Shown: positions 34,379 to 44,490, counted from the stretch's first letter. The stretch is DNA of 64,000 nt from Prauserella isguenensis (GCF_014191605.1 NZ_JACHWU010000008.1:1-64000); one strand, 5' to 3'. Made by a program: numbers and translations. The notes: a model not told the origin generated them from the letters alone.

Positions 34379-34779
34379 CGCTTGCTCTTCCTCCCGCGCC
34401 GGAGCGTGTGCTTGCCGTTCTCGGCCTTCGCCGCGCGGCGCGCCTTGATCGCCTTGCTCATGCCGTACGACAGCGCCGCGGTCTTCACCAGCGGCCCGCC
34501 GAGCGTCGCGGTGAACACCGACGACAGCGCGGAGGCGTTGCCGGATACGGTCCGCACATCGGACGTGATGCCGTCGACCCGTTCCAGTTGGGTGTTGACG
34601 TGCGTGATCGTGTCGCTGGCCCCGTGCAACAGCGGGTCGGTGTTCTCGTGCGCCTTGCGGATCGCGACCGTGGCTTCGTCGAGCGTACGACCGAGCTTGA
34701 CCAGCGCGATCACCAAGAACAACACCAGCAGCACGAAGGCGCCCGCGGCGACCAGTGCGGCGATCTGCCCTGCCGACAC
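34375..34779 (-). CDS. DUF948 domain membrane protein
   Basis: 134 residues. One N-terminal membrane helix (AALVAAGAFVLLVLFLVIALVKLG) is followed by an amphipathic helical region (DTITHVNTQLERVDGITSDVRTVSGNASALSSV) typical of DUF948 and a very basic C-terminus (RRGRKSKR). It is coupled to the next small protein and upstream of alaS. Role unknown. Confidence 0.85.
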   Translation of the reverse strand: MSAGQIAALVAAGAFVLLVLFLVIALVKLGRTLDEATVAIRKAHENTDPLLHGASDTITHVNTQLERVDGITSDVRTVSGNASALSSVFTATLGGPLVKTAALSYGMSKAIKARRAAKAENGKHTLRRGRKSKR

Positions 34780-34964
34780 GTGCCCTCCCTATTCATGGAT
34801 CGGTGAGACGGTCCCTTGGGTCGATGGGAACTGTGAGGCTACCGTGCGCCACCCCGTTCGGACCGGCAGCCCTGCCTCTCGGTGACCCAGCGTGTCGCAC
34901 CCGTGCGTCGTACGGGCTCGTGCGGGGGCGGTCGCGGCGGGGCGAGTACGCATGCACGCGGTCG

Positions 34965-36368
34965 TCACCGGCCCTCCCCCGGGTCCCCACGTTCGCCGCG
35001 GATGGTGCGCCGCAGCCGCGGCACGCGCTCGGCCAACGTCCGCTCGGCGCCGCGCTGCGTGGGGGCGTAGTAGTCGCGGCCGACCAGCTCGTCCGGCGGG
35101 TACTGCTGGGCGAGCACGCCCTCGGGCACGTCGTGCGGGTAGCGGTAACCCTGCGCGTGGCCGAGTGCCGCGGCTCCGGTGTAGTGGCCGTCCCGCAGGT
35201 GCGGCGGCACCGTTCCGGCACCACCGGCCCTGACGTCGGCGAGCGCACCGTCGATGGCTGCGATGACGGCGTTGGACTTCGGCGCGGTCGCCAGGTGCAC
35301 GGTCGCCTGCGCCAGCGCGAGCCTGCCCTCGGGCATGCCGATGAACTGCACCGCGTGGGCGGCGGCGACCGCGGACTGCAGCGCCGTCGGGTCCGCCATG
35401 CCGATGTCCTCGCTCGCGTGCACGACGAGGCGGCGGGCGATGAACCGCGGGTCCTCCCCCGCCTCGATCATCCGCGCCAGGTAGTGGACGGCGGCGTCGA
35501 CGTCCGAGCCGCGGATCGACTTGATGAACGCGCTGATCACGTCGTAGTGCTGGTCGCCGTCCCGGTCGTAGCGGACGGCGGCCTTGTCCACGGTCGCCTC
35601 GACGGTTTCCAGGCCGACCACGGCCGTCTCGTCCGGGGCCGCAGAGACGCTCACCGCATCCGCGGCGGCCTCCAGGGCCGTCAGGGCGCGCCGGGCGTCG
35701 CCGGAGGCGAGCCGCACGAGGTGGCCGTGGGCCTCGTCGGTGAGCTCGAACCGGCCCCCCAGGCCACGCTCGTCGGTGAGCGCCCGGCCGAGCAACTCGG
35801 CGACGTCGTCGTCGGTGAGCGGCCGCAGCTGCAGCACCAGCGACCGCGACAGCAGCGGCGAGACGATCGAGAACGACGGGTTCTCCGTCGTGGCCGCGAC
35901 GAGCAGCACGGTTCGGTCCTCGACGGCCCCGAGCAGCGCGTCCTGCTGGGTCTTGGAGAACCGGTGCACCTCGTCGATGAACAGCACGGTGTCCTCGGCG
36001 TTGTACTTGCGCCGCCTGCGGGCCTCCTCGATGACCCCGCGGACCTCCTTCACGCCCGCCGACAGCGCCGACAGCGCGACGAACCGCCTGCCCGTAGCCG
36101 TCGACACGAGGTTCGCGAGCGTCGTCTTACCCGTGCCCGGCGGGCCGTAGAGCAGCACCGACGCCGGGGCCGCACCCTCCACGAGCCTGCGCAGTGGCGC
36201 GCCCTCGCCGAGCAGATGCTGCTGGCCGACGACCTCGTCGAGCGACGCGGGCCGCATCCGGACGGCCAGCGGCGAGCCGGGTGGCGGCTCCGGTGGCGCC
36301 TGCGGCTGGTCCGACACCGGCGGGGGCGCCACGTCCTCGTTCACCGTGAAGAGTTCGTCTTGCTGCAC
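34965..36368 (-). CDS. rarA: Replication-associated recombination protein A (RarA/MgsA AAA+ ATPase)
   Basis: 467 residues. RarA is a clamp-loader-like ATPase acting at stalled forks. Walker A is [15 protein letters not shown], Walker [17 protein letters not shown], and sensor [17 protein letters not shown]. The C-terminal half with [15 protein letters not shown] and [19 protein letters not shown] is diagnostic of RarA rather than RuvB or DnaX. GTG at 36368 is preceded at six bases by TACGGT (leaderless type); upstream open frame rejected. Confidence 0.95.
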   Translation of the reverse strand: MQQDELFTVNEDVAPPPVSDQPQAPPEPPPGSPLAVRMRPASLDEVVGQQHLLGEGAPLRRLVEGAAPASVLLYGPPGTGKTTLANLVSTATGRRFVALSALSAGVKEVRGVIEEARRRRKYNAEDTVLFIDEVHRFSKTQQDALLGAVEDRTVLLVAATTENPSFSIVSPLLSRSLVLQLRPLTDDDVAELLGRALTDERGLGGRFELTDEAHGHLVRLASGDARRALTALEAAADAVSVSAAPDETAVVGLETVEATVDKAAVRYDRDGDQHYDVISAFIKSIRGSDVDAAVHYLARMIEAGEDPRFIARRLVVHASEDIGMADPTALQSAVAAAHAVQFIGMPEGRLALAQATVHLATAPKSNAVIAAIDGALADVRAGGAGTVPPHLRDGHYTGAAALGHAQGYRYPHDVPEGVLAQQYPPDELVGRDYYAPTQRGAERTLAERVPRLRRTIRGERGDPGEGR

Positions 36369-37363
36369 CCCTCGACCGTAATCGGCAGCGCCCGCAGTAG
36401 TGACACGACGGGCACCCGGCCGGTCCCCGCGGCTCGTACACCGGACCGGAGCAGGTCGCGCGCGACGATCCCGGCCGCGTGCGGCACCAGGTCCCTGCCG
36501 CGGCGCCACAACCACGGCACCCCCTTGCCGAGCAGCCAGGCGACGTGGTCGACGGTCCCGGAGGCGGCGCCTCCCGAGCACGCGAGCGACACCGGCGCCG
36601 GGACGGCGAATCCCGAGCCGGCGAGCACGTCGGTGACGGCCAGGGCCAGCAACCGGTGGCCCCGTTCGGAGGGATGGAGTCGGTCGACGCTCCACGAGTC
36701 CAGGTCGTAGGCACCGGGCAGGACGTCGAGGTCGACGCACAGCGCACCGCGGCGCGCCACGACCGTGTCGACGGCGTCGTTGAGCGCGCCCACCCGGGCC
36801 GCGTGCGCCCGGCGCAGCGGGCCGGGCAGCCGGAACACGCGCCCGTGGTCGTGGAAGCGGACCGTGACGACCGTCGTGCCTGCCTCCTGCAGGCCGACGA
36901 CCGTGGCGTCGAGGTCGTCCGCCAGCGTCGCGGTGTCGAAGTCGGACCGCAGCGTGTCGTTCATCCCCGCGATGACGACGGCGACGTCCGGGGCGACCTC
37001 GAGCACGCCGGGCAGCTGGACGGTGCGCACGCAGCCGACCCGCGCGCCGGTGAACGACACGTTGGCGTAGCGGTCCGGCGGGACGCCGAGCGCCTCGGCG
37101 ACCAGCGGGCCGACGCCGCGCCAGGCGCCGCCGGGCAGCGGATCGCCGAGGCCGACGGCCGTCGAGTCACCCAGGACGGCGAGCCGCTGCACCCGTCGTG
37201 GAGTCGCGGGCCGCACCTCCTCGACGACCGGAGGGTCCGCGGCGGGCGACACCGGGCGAGCGTGCGGGAGGGGCTGGACGGGTTGTGCGGAGGGATCGGG
37301 GGCGTCGGGCAGGACGGCGGGGCGCGGACCAAGGTCCGGCTGTACGCGGCTGTCGAGCGTCAC
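36341..37363 (-). CDS. SGNH/GDSL hydrolase family protein
   Basis: About 340 residues. After a Pro-rich N-terminal stretch of about 60 residues comes block [17 protein letters not shown] (nucleophile Ser), [13 protein letters not shown] (the G-x-N-D oxyanion block) and [14 protein letters not shown] (Asp-x-x-His). No clear signal peptide, so probably cytoplasmic lipase/esterase; substrate unknown. The start is uncertain: GTG at 37363 is chosen, without a clear ribosome-binding site. Its 3' end overlaps rarA by 28 bases in another frame. Confidence 0.85.
   Translation of the reverse strand: MTLDSRVQPDLGPRPAVLPDAPDPSAQPVQPLPHARPVSPAADPPVVEEVRPATPRRVQRLAVLGDSTAVGLGDPLPGGAWRGVGPLVAEALGVPPDRYANVSFTGARVGCVRTVQLPGVLEVAPDVAVVIAGMNDTLRSDFDTATLADDLDATVVGLQEAGTTVVTVRFHDHGRVFRLPGPLRRAHAARVGALNDAVDTVVARRGALCVDLDVLPGAYDLDSWSVDRLHPSERGHRLLALAVTDVLAGSGFAVPAPVSLACSGGAASGTVDHVAWLLGKGVPWLWRRGRDLVPHAAGIVARDLLRSGVRAAGTGRVPVVSLLRALPITVEGCSKTNSSR
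36375..36380 (-). promoter_or_regulatory. Leaderless-type -10 element for rarA
   Basis: TACGGT (36380-36375, minus strand) ends six bases before the GTG at 36368. It lies within the last codons of the upstream SGNH gene, which runs 28 bases into rarA. Confidence 0.45.
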
Positions 37364-37472
37364 AGGGGCACGGTCGCGCGCCCGTGCGCACCCGCGGTGA
37401 GACCCGGGTAACGGGGTGGATACGGGCCGGCGAACCTTGACGCCACCGCTGCCGCACCCGGCGCGGGAACGG

Positions 37473-38789
37473 TCAGCGGAACGCCGGGTACAGCGGCAGT
37501 TCGAGGTCCGGGCCGAACCGCCCGTCGAGCGCGCGGGCGACGGCCCCGGCATGGGCGGCGACAGCGGCGCCGTCGGCCGGATCACCAGCACGGCCCACGT
37601 GGTCGGCGAGGTCGCGCCACCACGTGGCGAGTGCGGCCGCGCGCGCCGTGGCCGTGCCGGGCTCGTGACCACGTGCGCGATCGCCGTTGTCACGGGTCTC
37701 GCCGGACGCGCGCTCCGCGCCGGCGAGCGCGGGCAGCCACCGGCACGTCGCCTCCCACACGAGCAGCTGTGCGGCGTCGGCGAGATATCGGTCGAGCGTG
37801 TCGTCCTCGGCCAGCGACGGCCACAGGTCGGCCACCTCGGCGCGCCACGACGTGATCATCGCCTCGCTGACACCCGGAGGCAGGGCCAGCGGCTCGGGGC
37901 CGGACACGAACGGCACCAGCATGTGTGCCGCGTCGACGAGCGCACTGCGCACGCGTCCCCGTTCGAAGTCGAGGAACCGCACGCCCTCGCCGGTGACGAG
38001 GTTGTTGTCGGGCCAGAGGTCCACCGGGCTGAACGCGCGGAACGCCGCCGACCGCGCCTGCTCCGCGGCGCGCTGCGCCGCGGCGACGACGTCGGGTGGC
38101 GTGTCGATGCCGAGCGTCTCCCCGAGCAGCGCGGGTGCCTCGCCCGCGGCATCCGCGGGCTCGCACGCCGCTGGCGCGACGGCTGCCGTGGCCGCGACGG
38201 GCGGCGCGGACTGTTCCGACTGGCCCGAGCCCGATCCGGCCTTGCCGAGCCTTCGGAGCAGGGCGTTGAAGTCCGCCTCGCGGTTGGCCGTGCTGAAGTG
38301 CATCCGGCCCAGCGACCGTGCCCAGGACAGCAGGGCGGTTTCCGCCGCGCGGGCGTCGGATCCGCTCAGCTTGTCCTGCAGCGTCGGCGCCCGGCCCAGG
38401 TCGTCGATCACGAGCAGCCGATGGTCCGCACTGTGCGCGAGGATCTCCGGGCAGGTGCGGTCGTCGGCCGACAGCGCCGTGAACAGCTGGTAGCTGGCCG
38501 CCTCCCGGGCGAACGCGTCGTCCTCGCCCTCGCCCGGTTCGTCGGGATAGTGCTTGATGACGAGCGTGCGGGGCAGGGAGAACGGCGAGGACGCCACCCG
38601 GGCGCGCACCACCGTCGCGGGGCCGCTCCCGGCGAGGTCCTCGGCGTCGACCAGGGAGATCGTGCTGCCGAATCGCTGCGCGAGAACCGCCTCCGCAGCC
38701 GTCACCGCGGCCATGGCGGTATCACTGGAGGAAGAGTCCGCTCCTGCGCCGACGGTCGAATCGTCAGCGGGAGGGGTGTCCACAGTCAT
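37473..38789 (-). CDS. Phosphotransferase-like protein (APH/ChoK kinase fold)
   Basis: 438 residues. An N-terminal lobe with TLVIKHYPDEPGEGEDDAF (Lys of kinase fold) is followed by a catalytic-loop region FSPVDLWPDNNLVTGEGVRFLDFE, in which the Asp and Asn of HGDxxxxN and the DxE Asp remain but the His position is Pro. A ~45-residue Ala/Glu-rich insertion interrupts the fold. Substrate unknown; antibiotic resistance should not be assumed. ATG at 38789 follows TAGGGT by eight bases. Closest neighbours are unrelated. Confidence 0.82.
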   Translation of the reverse strand: MTVDTPPADDSTVGAGADSSSSDTAMAAVTAAEAVLAQRFGSTISLVDAEDLAGSGPATVVRARVASSPFSLPRTLVIKHYPDEPGEGEDDAFAREAASYQLFTALSADDRTCPEILAHSADHRLLVIDDLGRAPTLQDKLSGSDARAAETALLSWARSLGRMHFSTANREADFNALLRRLGKAGSGSGQSEQSAPPVAATAAVAPAACEPADAAGEAPALLGETLGIDTPPDVVAAAQRAAEQARSAAFRAFSPVDLWPDNNLVTGEGVRFLDFERGRVRSALVDAAHMLVPFVSGPEPLALPPGVSEAMITSWRAEVADLWPSLAEDDTLDRYLADAAQLLVWEATCRWLPALAGAERASGETRDNGDRARGHEPGTATARAAALATWWRDLADHVGRAGDPADGAAVAAHAGAVARALDGRFGPDLELPLYPAFR

Positions 38790-38970
38790 TGGCTCCGACC
38801 CTACTAGTGCGACGGGAACAGTGACCACAATCAGATGACCGCAATCCGCGCCACACGGCGACATTCGACCGTGCGGCCCATGCGGCGTCACGTCGCGAAC
38901 GGTCGCGGAGCCCACCCGCGTCCCCCGACTGCCGGAACGCTCGCTCCGCAGCCGCCCACGACCGCGTGCG

Positions 38971-40764
38971 CTACTGGGCGGCCCCGTGCTCGGCGGGCTG
39001 CGCCGGTTTGGCGGGTTTCGCGTCGACGCCCGCCTCCTTCCGCTGCTGCGCGGTGATCGGCGCGGGCGCGCTGGTCAACGGGTCGAATCCGCCGCCTGTC
39101 TTCGGGAACGCGATGACATCGCGCAGCGAGTCGGCACCCGCAAGCAGCATCACGATGCGGTCCCAGCCGAACGCGATGCCGCCGTGCGGCGGCGGGCCGT
39201 ACTGGAACGCGTCGAGCAGGAATCCGAACTTCTCCTGCGCGTCCTCCTCCGAGATGCCCATGACCTGAAACACGCGGCGCTGCACGTCCCCGCGGTGGAT
39301 ACGAATCGAACCGCCGCCGATCTCGTTGCCGTTGCAGACGAGGTCGTAGGCGTAGGCGAGGGCGTTTCCGGGGTCGCTGTCGAACGTGTCGACCCACTCG
39401 GGCTTCGGCGAGGTGAACGCGTGATGCAGGGCCGTCCACTGGCCGGTGCCGACCGCGACGTCGTCGGTCTCGTCGGCCGACTCGAACATCGGGGCGTCGA
39501 CGATCCACACGAACGACCAGGCGTTCTCGTCGACGAGGTCGAGCCGGTCGGCGATCTCGCCGCGCGCCGCACCGAGCAGGGCGCGCGCACTGTTCGGCGG
39601 GCCCGCGGCGAAGAAGATGCAGTCGCCGGGGTTCGCCCCGACGGCGTCGGCCAGGCCGGCCTTCTCCTCGTCGGAGATGTTCTTGGCCACCGGTCCCGAC
39701 AGCGTGCCGTCCTCGCCCACCAGGACGTACGCGAGGCCCTTGTGCCCGCGCTGCTTGGCCCACTCCTGCCAGGCGTCGAGCGTGCGCCGCGGCTGGTCGG
39801 CACCGCCGGGCATGACGACCGCACCGACGTAGGGCGCCTGGAACACGCGGAACGGCGTGTTCGCGAAGAATTCGGTCAGCTCGGTCAGTTCCAGGCCGAA
39901 CCGCAGGTCGGGCTTGTCCGAGCCGTACTTGGACATCGCCTCGGCGTAGCTCATCCGACGGAACGTCTCGGGCAGCTCGACGTCGATCAGCGTCCACAGC
40001 TCGCGGACGATCTTCTCGCCGAGCGCGATCACGTCGTCCTGCTCGACGAAGCTCATCTCGATGTCGAGCTGCGTGAACTCGGGCTGCCGGTCGGCGCGGA
40101 AGTCCTCGTCGCGGTAGCACCGGGCGATCTGGAAGTAGCGCTCCAGCCCGCCGACCATCAGCAGCTGCTTGAACAGCTGGGGCGACTGCGGCAGGGCGTA
40201 CCAGGAGCCGGGCCGCAGCCGGGCGGGCACGAGGAAGTCCCGGGCACCCTCGGGCGTCGACCGTGTCATGGTGGGCGTCTCGACCTCGACGAAGTCCGCA
40301 TCGTGCAGCACGTTCCGCGCGACGCGGTTGACGTCGCTGCGCAGCCGCATGTTGCGGGCCTGACCGTCGCGGCGCAGGTCGAGGTAACGGTGCTTGAGCC
40401 GCACCTCCTCGCCGACGTCGAGGCGCTCGTCCACCGGGAACGGCAGCGGCGCCGCCTCCGACAGCACCTCGAGGTCGTTGACGTACACCTCGAGGTCGCC
40501 GGTCGTGATCTCCGGGTTCTCGTTGCCCTCCGGGCGCTTGGACACCTCGCCGGTGACCTTGACGCAGTACTCGGCCCGCAGGTTGTGCGCGCGCTCGGCC
40601 ATCTCGCCCTCGCGGAACACGATCTGGGCGACGCCGCTGGCGTCCCGCAGATCGACGAAGATCACCCCGCCGTGATCGCGCCGCCTGGCCACCCAGCCGG
40701 TCAGGGTGACGGTCTGGCCAACGTGCTCGGCACGCAGCGTGCCGGCGTCGTGAGTGCGAAGCAC
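38971..40764 (-). CDS. aspS: Aspartyl-tRNA synthetase
   Basis: 597 residues, the bacterial type. The OB-fold anticodon domain is [21 protein letters not shown]; class II motifs are [42 protein letters not shown] and [16 protein letters not shown]. The bacterial GAD insertion lies between. The C-terminus has a Lys/Pro/Ala-rich tail. GTG at 40764 ([16 protein letters not shown]) matches the family. In mycobacteria hisS lies nearby; it is absent here. Confidence 0.97.
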   Translation of the reverse strand: MLRTHDAGTLRAEHVGQTVTLTGWVARRRDHGGVIFVDLRDASGVAQIVFREGEMAERAHNLRAEYCVKVTGEVSKRPEGNENPEITTGDLEVYVNDLEVLSEAAPLPFPVDERLDVGEEVRLKHRYLDLRRDGQARNMRLRSDVNRVARNVLHDADFVEVETPTMTRSTPEGARDFLVPARLRPGSWYALPQSPQLFKQLLMVGGLERYFQIARCYRDEDFRADRQPEFTQLDIEMSFVEQDDVIALGEKIVRELWTLIDVELPETFRRMSYAEAMSKYGSDKPDLRFGLELTELTEFFANTPFRVFQAPYVGAVVMPGGADQPRRTLDAWQEWAKQRGHKGLAYVLVGEDGTLSGPVAKNISDEEKAGLADAVGANPGDCIFFAAGPPNSARALLGAARGEIADRLDLVDENAWSFVWIVDAPMFESADETDDVAVGTGQWTALHHAFTSPKPEWVDTFDSDPGNALAYAYDLVCNGNEIGGGSIRIHRGDVQRRVFQVMGISEEDAQEKFGFLLDAFQYGPPPHGGIAFGWDRIVMLLAGADSLRDVIAFPKTGGGFDPLTSAPAPITAQQRKEAGVDAKPAKPAQPAEHGAAQ

Positions 40765-40975
40765 TGCGCAGGGTCCTCTCGGAAAGCGAAAGATACAGTC
40801 GGACGGAGTCGGACGGCGGCGATACCGCCGACGGCCCAGGTTAACGAACCGCCCGTGGCGCATCGCCACCAGGTTTCCCGCCCGCCGTCGGCCTCACCCG
40901 GTTGTCACGCCGTGTCTCGTCCCGGCTCCGGGACCTGGCACCCGGCCCGCCGCGCCCGCCCGCGAGGATGTCCCC

Positions 40976-42838
40976 GTGCCCCGCGACTTCTCCGACGACG
41001 ACACGGGCCCGGTCCTGCCCGAACCGATCCCGCCCCACGAGGGGCCCGGCGCCGACGGCCCCGGGCCCGGGCCGCGTGTCCGGCGCGGGGCGGGTCCCGC
41101 TGACGAGCGGCGGCGGGCACGCCGGCCCGGGACGGACGGCAGCCCGCCCGGCCGGGGAACCGACGACGGCAGGGCACCCGCGGATCGGCCCGTACGCGGC
41201 AGGCGGCCCGGTGACCCGGGCTCCCGCCCGGCGCCTCGACGCGAGCCGCGCGCACGTCCCGATGTCCGCGACGCCGCCGACGGGCGCGACCCCGCCCACG
41301 CGCGGTCGCGCCGCGAGCCCGGCCGGGAGACCGGTCCGCGGCGCACAGGCACCGCACGGCCCGCCGACAGGCCGGAGAGGTCGGGCGGCCGCACCCACTC
41401 CGGCGAGCAGACCCCGTCGACCGGAGCCACAGCCGCAGCCGGACACGGACACGGACACGGACACGGACACGAGCCTGCGGCACCGGCCTCGCGCCGGGTA
41501 CGGACCCTGCTGATCTCCCTGCTCGCGCCGTTCGCCCTCGCCGCACTGGCCGGCGTCGTGCTGCTGTATCCGTGGGGCGAGCCGGACGTCAGCGGCTACG
41601 CCGTGGGTGAGCCGGTCCACGGCGACGTGATCTCCTCCGAACTGGGCCCGTGTCTGTCCCCGGGCCAGGTACAGGTCGGCGACCCGGGTCAGGGCGGGCC
41701 GTGCCAGCAGATCGAGATCAGGCTCACCGACGGGCCCGCCGACGGCCGCACGATCACCCAGAGCCTGCCAGCGGGACAGGGCAATCCGCGGTTCGCCGCG
41801 GGCGATGCGGTCGTGCTGTCCTACAGCGGCGCCGACGCGCAGGCCGGATCGTCCTACCAGGTTCAGGACTTCCAGCGCAGTCTGCCGCTCGCACTGCTGG
41901 CGGGCCTGTTCGCACTCGCCGTCGTGGTGTTGGGCCGGTGGCGGGGTGTCGCGGCGCTCGGCGCACTGGCCGTCACCGCGGTGATCATCGGACTGTTCGT
42001 GCTGCCGTCGATCCTCCACGGCGGGGACCCGCTGCTCGTGGCGATCGCCGGCGCCGGGCTCATCATGTTCGTCGCGCTCTACACGACCCACGGCTTCTCG
42101 GCGCGCACGTCGGCCGCAGTACTCGGGACGATGGTGAGCCTGTCGCTCATCGGACTGATCGCCGCGGTGTTCGCCGGCGCCGCACGCCTGACCGGCCTCG
42201 ACGAGAGCACGTCCACCCTGATCGGGTCGCTCGGGCACGGCATCGACGCGCGCGGCCTGCTGCTGGCGGGGATCGTCATCGGCGCGCTCGGTGTGCTCGA
42301 CGACGTGACGGTCACCCAGGCGAGCGCCGTCTGGGAACTGCACCGCGTGAACCCGCGGCAGTCGTGGCGGGAGCTGTACGGCGCCGCGCTGCGGATCGGG
42401 CGCGCCCACGTCGGGTCGGCCGTCAACACGCTGGTCATGGCGTACGCGGGTGCGGCGCTGCCCGCGCTGCTGCTGGCGTCGCTGTCCGACGTCGGGCTGG
42501 GGTCGATCCTGACGTCGCAGGAGCTGGCCTCCGAGATCGTGCGCACGCTCGCGGGCAGCATCGGGATCATCGCGGCGGTGCCGGTGACAACGCTGCTCGC
42601 CGCGGTGATCGTGGTGCGGGAGGAGAACCCCGTCGTCCCCGCGGCCGACGACCGCGCCGATTCCCCCGCCCCCTGTCCGGCCGATCCCGCCGACGCGGGC
42701 CGGGCGGACGTGGGCGACGAGTCCGGGGACCCGCCGGGCGACGGTGCCACCGCCGCCGACGTCGCGGAGGGCCGCGGAGCTCCGCCCCGTCGCATCACTC
42801 CAGCGACGCGACGAACCGACTCACCGCCTCCATCGTGA
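40976..42838 (+). CDS. YibE/F family membrane protein with long disordered N-terminus
   Basis: 620 residues. The first ~180 are an Arg/Pro/Asp-rich cytoplasmic region ending in a His-Gly repeat (GHGHGHGHGHE). A membrane helix, an extracytoplasmic beta domain (VHGDVISSELGPCLSPG) and about seven further helices follow, including the YibE/F signatures FVALYTTHGFSARTSAA and GALGVLDDVTVTQASAVWEL. The family is a predicted transporter of unknown substrate. GTG at 40976 has GAGGA seven bases upstream. The 3' end overlaps the convergent gene at 42795 by 44 bases. Confidence 0.9.
   Translation: MPRDFSDDDTGPVLPEPIPPHEGPGADGPGPGPRVRRGAGPADERRRARRPGTDGSPPGRGTDDGRAPADRPVRGRRPGDPGSRPAPRREPRARPDVRDAADGRDPAHARSRREPGRETGPRRTGTARPADRPERSGGRTHSGEQTPSTGATAAAGHGHGHGHGHEPAAPASRRVRTLLISLLAPFALAALAGVVLLYPWGEPDVSGYAVGEPVHGDVISSELGPCLSPGQVQVGDPGQGGPCQQIEIRLTDGPADGRTITQSLPAGQGNPRFAAGDAVVLSYSGADAQAGSSYQVQDFQRSLPLALLAGLFALAVVVLGRWRGVAALGALAVTAVIIGLFVLPSILHGGDPLLVAIAGAGLIMFVALYTTHGFSARTSAAVLGTMVSLSLIGLIAAVFAGAARLTGLDESTSTLIGSLGHGIDARGLLLAGIVIGALGVLDDVTVTQASAVWELHRVNPRQSWRELYGAALRIGRAHVGSAVNTLVMAYAGAALPALLLASLSDVGLGSILTSQELASEIVRTLAGSIGIIAAVPVTTLLAAVIVVREENPVVPAADDRADSPAPCPADPADAGRADVGDESGDPPGDGATAADVAEGRGAPPRRITPATRRTDSPPPS
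41441..41471. repeat. Hexamer repeat GGACAC x5 in the YibE/F gene
   Basis: Five consecutive GGACAC units encode alternating His and Gly (GHGHGHGHGH), a potential metal-chelating stretch just before the first membrane helix. Six-base units keep the reading frame when copy number changes. Confidence 0.8.
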
Positions 42839-43559
42839 ACCGCTGCGCGAGTTTGCCCTGCGGCGCGAGCGAGGCGATGCGGTACAGCGGCCGATCCGCC
42901 GCCCCGTCGCCGCGCGCCTCTGACCGCAGCTGCGCCACCAGCAGTTCGGAGAAGACGAGCCCGTTGGCCTCGATGTTGTCGGCCAGCGCGTCCGCGAGCC
43001 TGCGGAGCGCCAGTATGCCGAGCTCCCGGCCACCGGTGCCGGCGTAGATCGCGAGGTCGACCTTCACGGCCTTGTTCGATTCCGACGTCACGAGCAGGCT
43101 CACGGTGCGCGATCCCCGCACATCGCTGAGCAGCAGCTCGATCCGCGACGCGGTGACCAGGTCCACGCGGCGGCTGCCGAAGCTGCGCATGACCACGGTC
43201 CTGCCGTCGAGCCACACCTGCCGCCGCGCGTTGGAGGCCACCACGAATCCCAGTGCCGCGGCGACGATCACGGCGACCACCAGCCCCGGGCCGAGGCCGC
43301 CGATCAGGCCCGCCACCCCGCCGAACGCCGCGGCGAACAGCAGGACACCCACGAGGCCCGCGGCGGCGCGCTTGCGCCGGAGCTTCCCGTCCTGGCCGTG
43401 GAGCACGATCCGCTCCGGGTCGTGGCCGCCTCCTGCGGACCGGCCCGCGCCGACCGGCCCGCCGGCGTTCCCGGCGTCACCGCCGTCGTCGGCCTTCCCG
43501 CCGCTGTCGCCACCGGTGACGTCCGGCAGGTCGGGGTCGGTCGGCTCCGGTTCGTTCAT
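42795..43559 (-). CDS. Hypothetical protein with two membrane helices
   Basis: 254 residues, family not recognised. An acidic, Gly/Asp-rich N-terminus (~50 residues) precedes two helices (AAGLVGVLLFAAAFGGVAGLIGG and VVAVIVAAALGFVVA). The C-terminal ~140-residue soluble region (VWLDGRTVVMRSFGSRRVDLV, then ELGILALRRLADALADN) could be a PH-like cytoplasmic domain, but that is a guess. ATG at 43559; its start is coupled to the preceding MBL-gene stop (ATGA). The end overlaps the convergent YibE/F gene by 44 bases. Confidence 0.82.
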   Translation of the reverse strand: MNEPEPTDPDLPDVTGGDSGGKADDGGDAGNAGGPVGAGRSAGGGHDPERIVLHGQDGKLRRKRAAAGLVGVLLFAAAFGGVAGLIGGLGPGLVVAVIVAAALGFVVASNARRQVWLDGRTVVMRSFGSRRVDLVTASRIELLLSDVRGSRTVSLLVTSESNKAVKVDLAIYAGTGGRELGILALRRLADALADNIEANGLVFSELLVAQLRSEARGDGAADRPLYRIASLAPQGKLAQRFTMEAVSRFVASLE

Positions 43560-44377
43560 GATCGCCTCTCTCCGGCAGCTGCCGGCCCACGTGGCGGGAG
43601 GGCCGGACCCCGGCCCTGCCCTCCGCTCTCGTCCGTATCGCCCCGCTCGGCGTGGCCGCCGCCCGTATCGCCCCGCTCCGCGTGGCGGGGAGCCGCGGTG
43701 CCACGCCCCTCCGCGGCCAGCCAGGGGTTCGACGTCTTCTCCTGTCCCATGGTCGTACTCGGCCCGTGGCCCGGCAGCAGGACCGTGTCGTCGGGGAGCG
43801 TCGCCGTCAGCCGCGCCAGCGACCGGCGCAGCGCCGTAGGATCCCCGCCGGGCAGGTCCGTGCGGCCCGCCGAACCGGGCAGCAGGGTGTCGCCGGTGAG
43901 GGCGATCTGTCCGCCCTCCCCGGTGGCCAGGCGGAACACTGTCGAACCGGCCGTGTGGCCGGGTGTGTGCAGCGCCTCGATGCGCAGTCCGGCCAGTTCC
44001 AGCACCGGTTCCGGATCGCCGTCGGCACCGAGTTCCCGTACCGCGTCCGGTTCGAGCCACGGGCGGTGGCCGAGCCCGGCCGCGAGTTCGTCGTTCAGCC
44101 CCAGCCACGGTCTGCTCAACAGCCGGCGGTCCTCGGGTCGGATCCAGACGGGAAGGTCGTAGGCCCGGGCGGTCTCGGCGGCCGCGTGGACATGGTCCGG
44201 ATGACCGTGGGTGGCGAGGATCGCGGCGGGTGTCAGACGGTGCTCGGAGACCACCCGGTCAAGTGGCGCACCCGCGTCCTCACCGGGGTCGACGATCACG
44301 CACGCCCGGTCCGGACCTGGTGCGAGCAGGTAGCAGTTCGCCTGGAACGTCCCGGCCGGGAATCCTGCGACCAGCAC
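43556..44377 (-). CDS. MBL-fold metallo-hydrolase (glyoxalase II-like)
   Basis: 273 residues. The zinc-binding signature ATHGHPDHVHAA (HxHxDH) is at about residue 58; EALHTPGHTAGSTVF, LTGDTLLPGSAGRTDLPGG and LLPGHGPSTTMGQEK give the remaining His/Asp ligands. Mycobacterium has a glyoxalase II-like gene in the same place next to ppiB and relA (Rv2581c). The last ~45 residues are a low-complexity tail with HAERGDT repeated. GTG at 44377 lies after GGAGGTGGGAAC. Thioester substrate unproven. Confidence 0.92.
   Translation of the reverse strand: MLVAGFPAGTFQANCYLLAPGPDRACVIVDPGEDAGAPLDRVVSEHRLTPAAILATHGHPDHVHAAAETARAYDLPVWIRPEDRRLLSRPWLGLNDELAAGLGHRPWLEPDAVRELGADGDPEPVLELAGLRIEALHTPGHTAGSTVFRLATGEGGQIALTGDTLLPGSAGRTDLPGGDPTALRRSLARLTATLPDDTVLLPGHGPSTTMGQEKTSNPWLAAEGRGTAAPRHAERGDTGGGHAERGDTDESGGQGRGPALPPRGPAAAGERRS
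43633..43685. repeat. 23-base direct repeat in the MBL-gene tail
   Basis: Two 23-base copies (43633-43655 and 43663-43685), period 30 and one mismatch, encode the doubled HAERGDT sequence at the C-terminus of the MBL protein. Confidence 0.75.
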
Positions 44378-44490
44378 GTTCCCACCTCCGCATCCGCGAC
44401 CCGCCCAGCCTAGCGGCCCCTCTACCGGGGTCTTACAGACCGTGCCCATAGACTGCCGCCAGCCAACACGTGGGTGAACGAGGAGGCCAG

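Noticed and set aside
37473-38789. Aminoglycoside resistance gene
   Set aside because: Only the fold is shared; the catalytic His is absent and the context is housekeeping.
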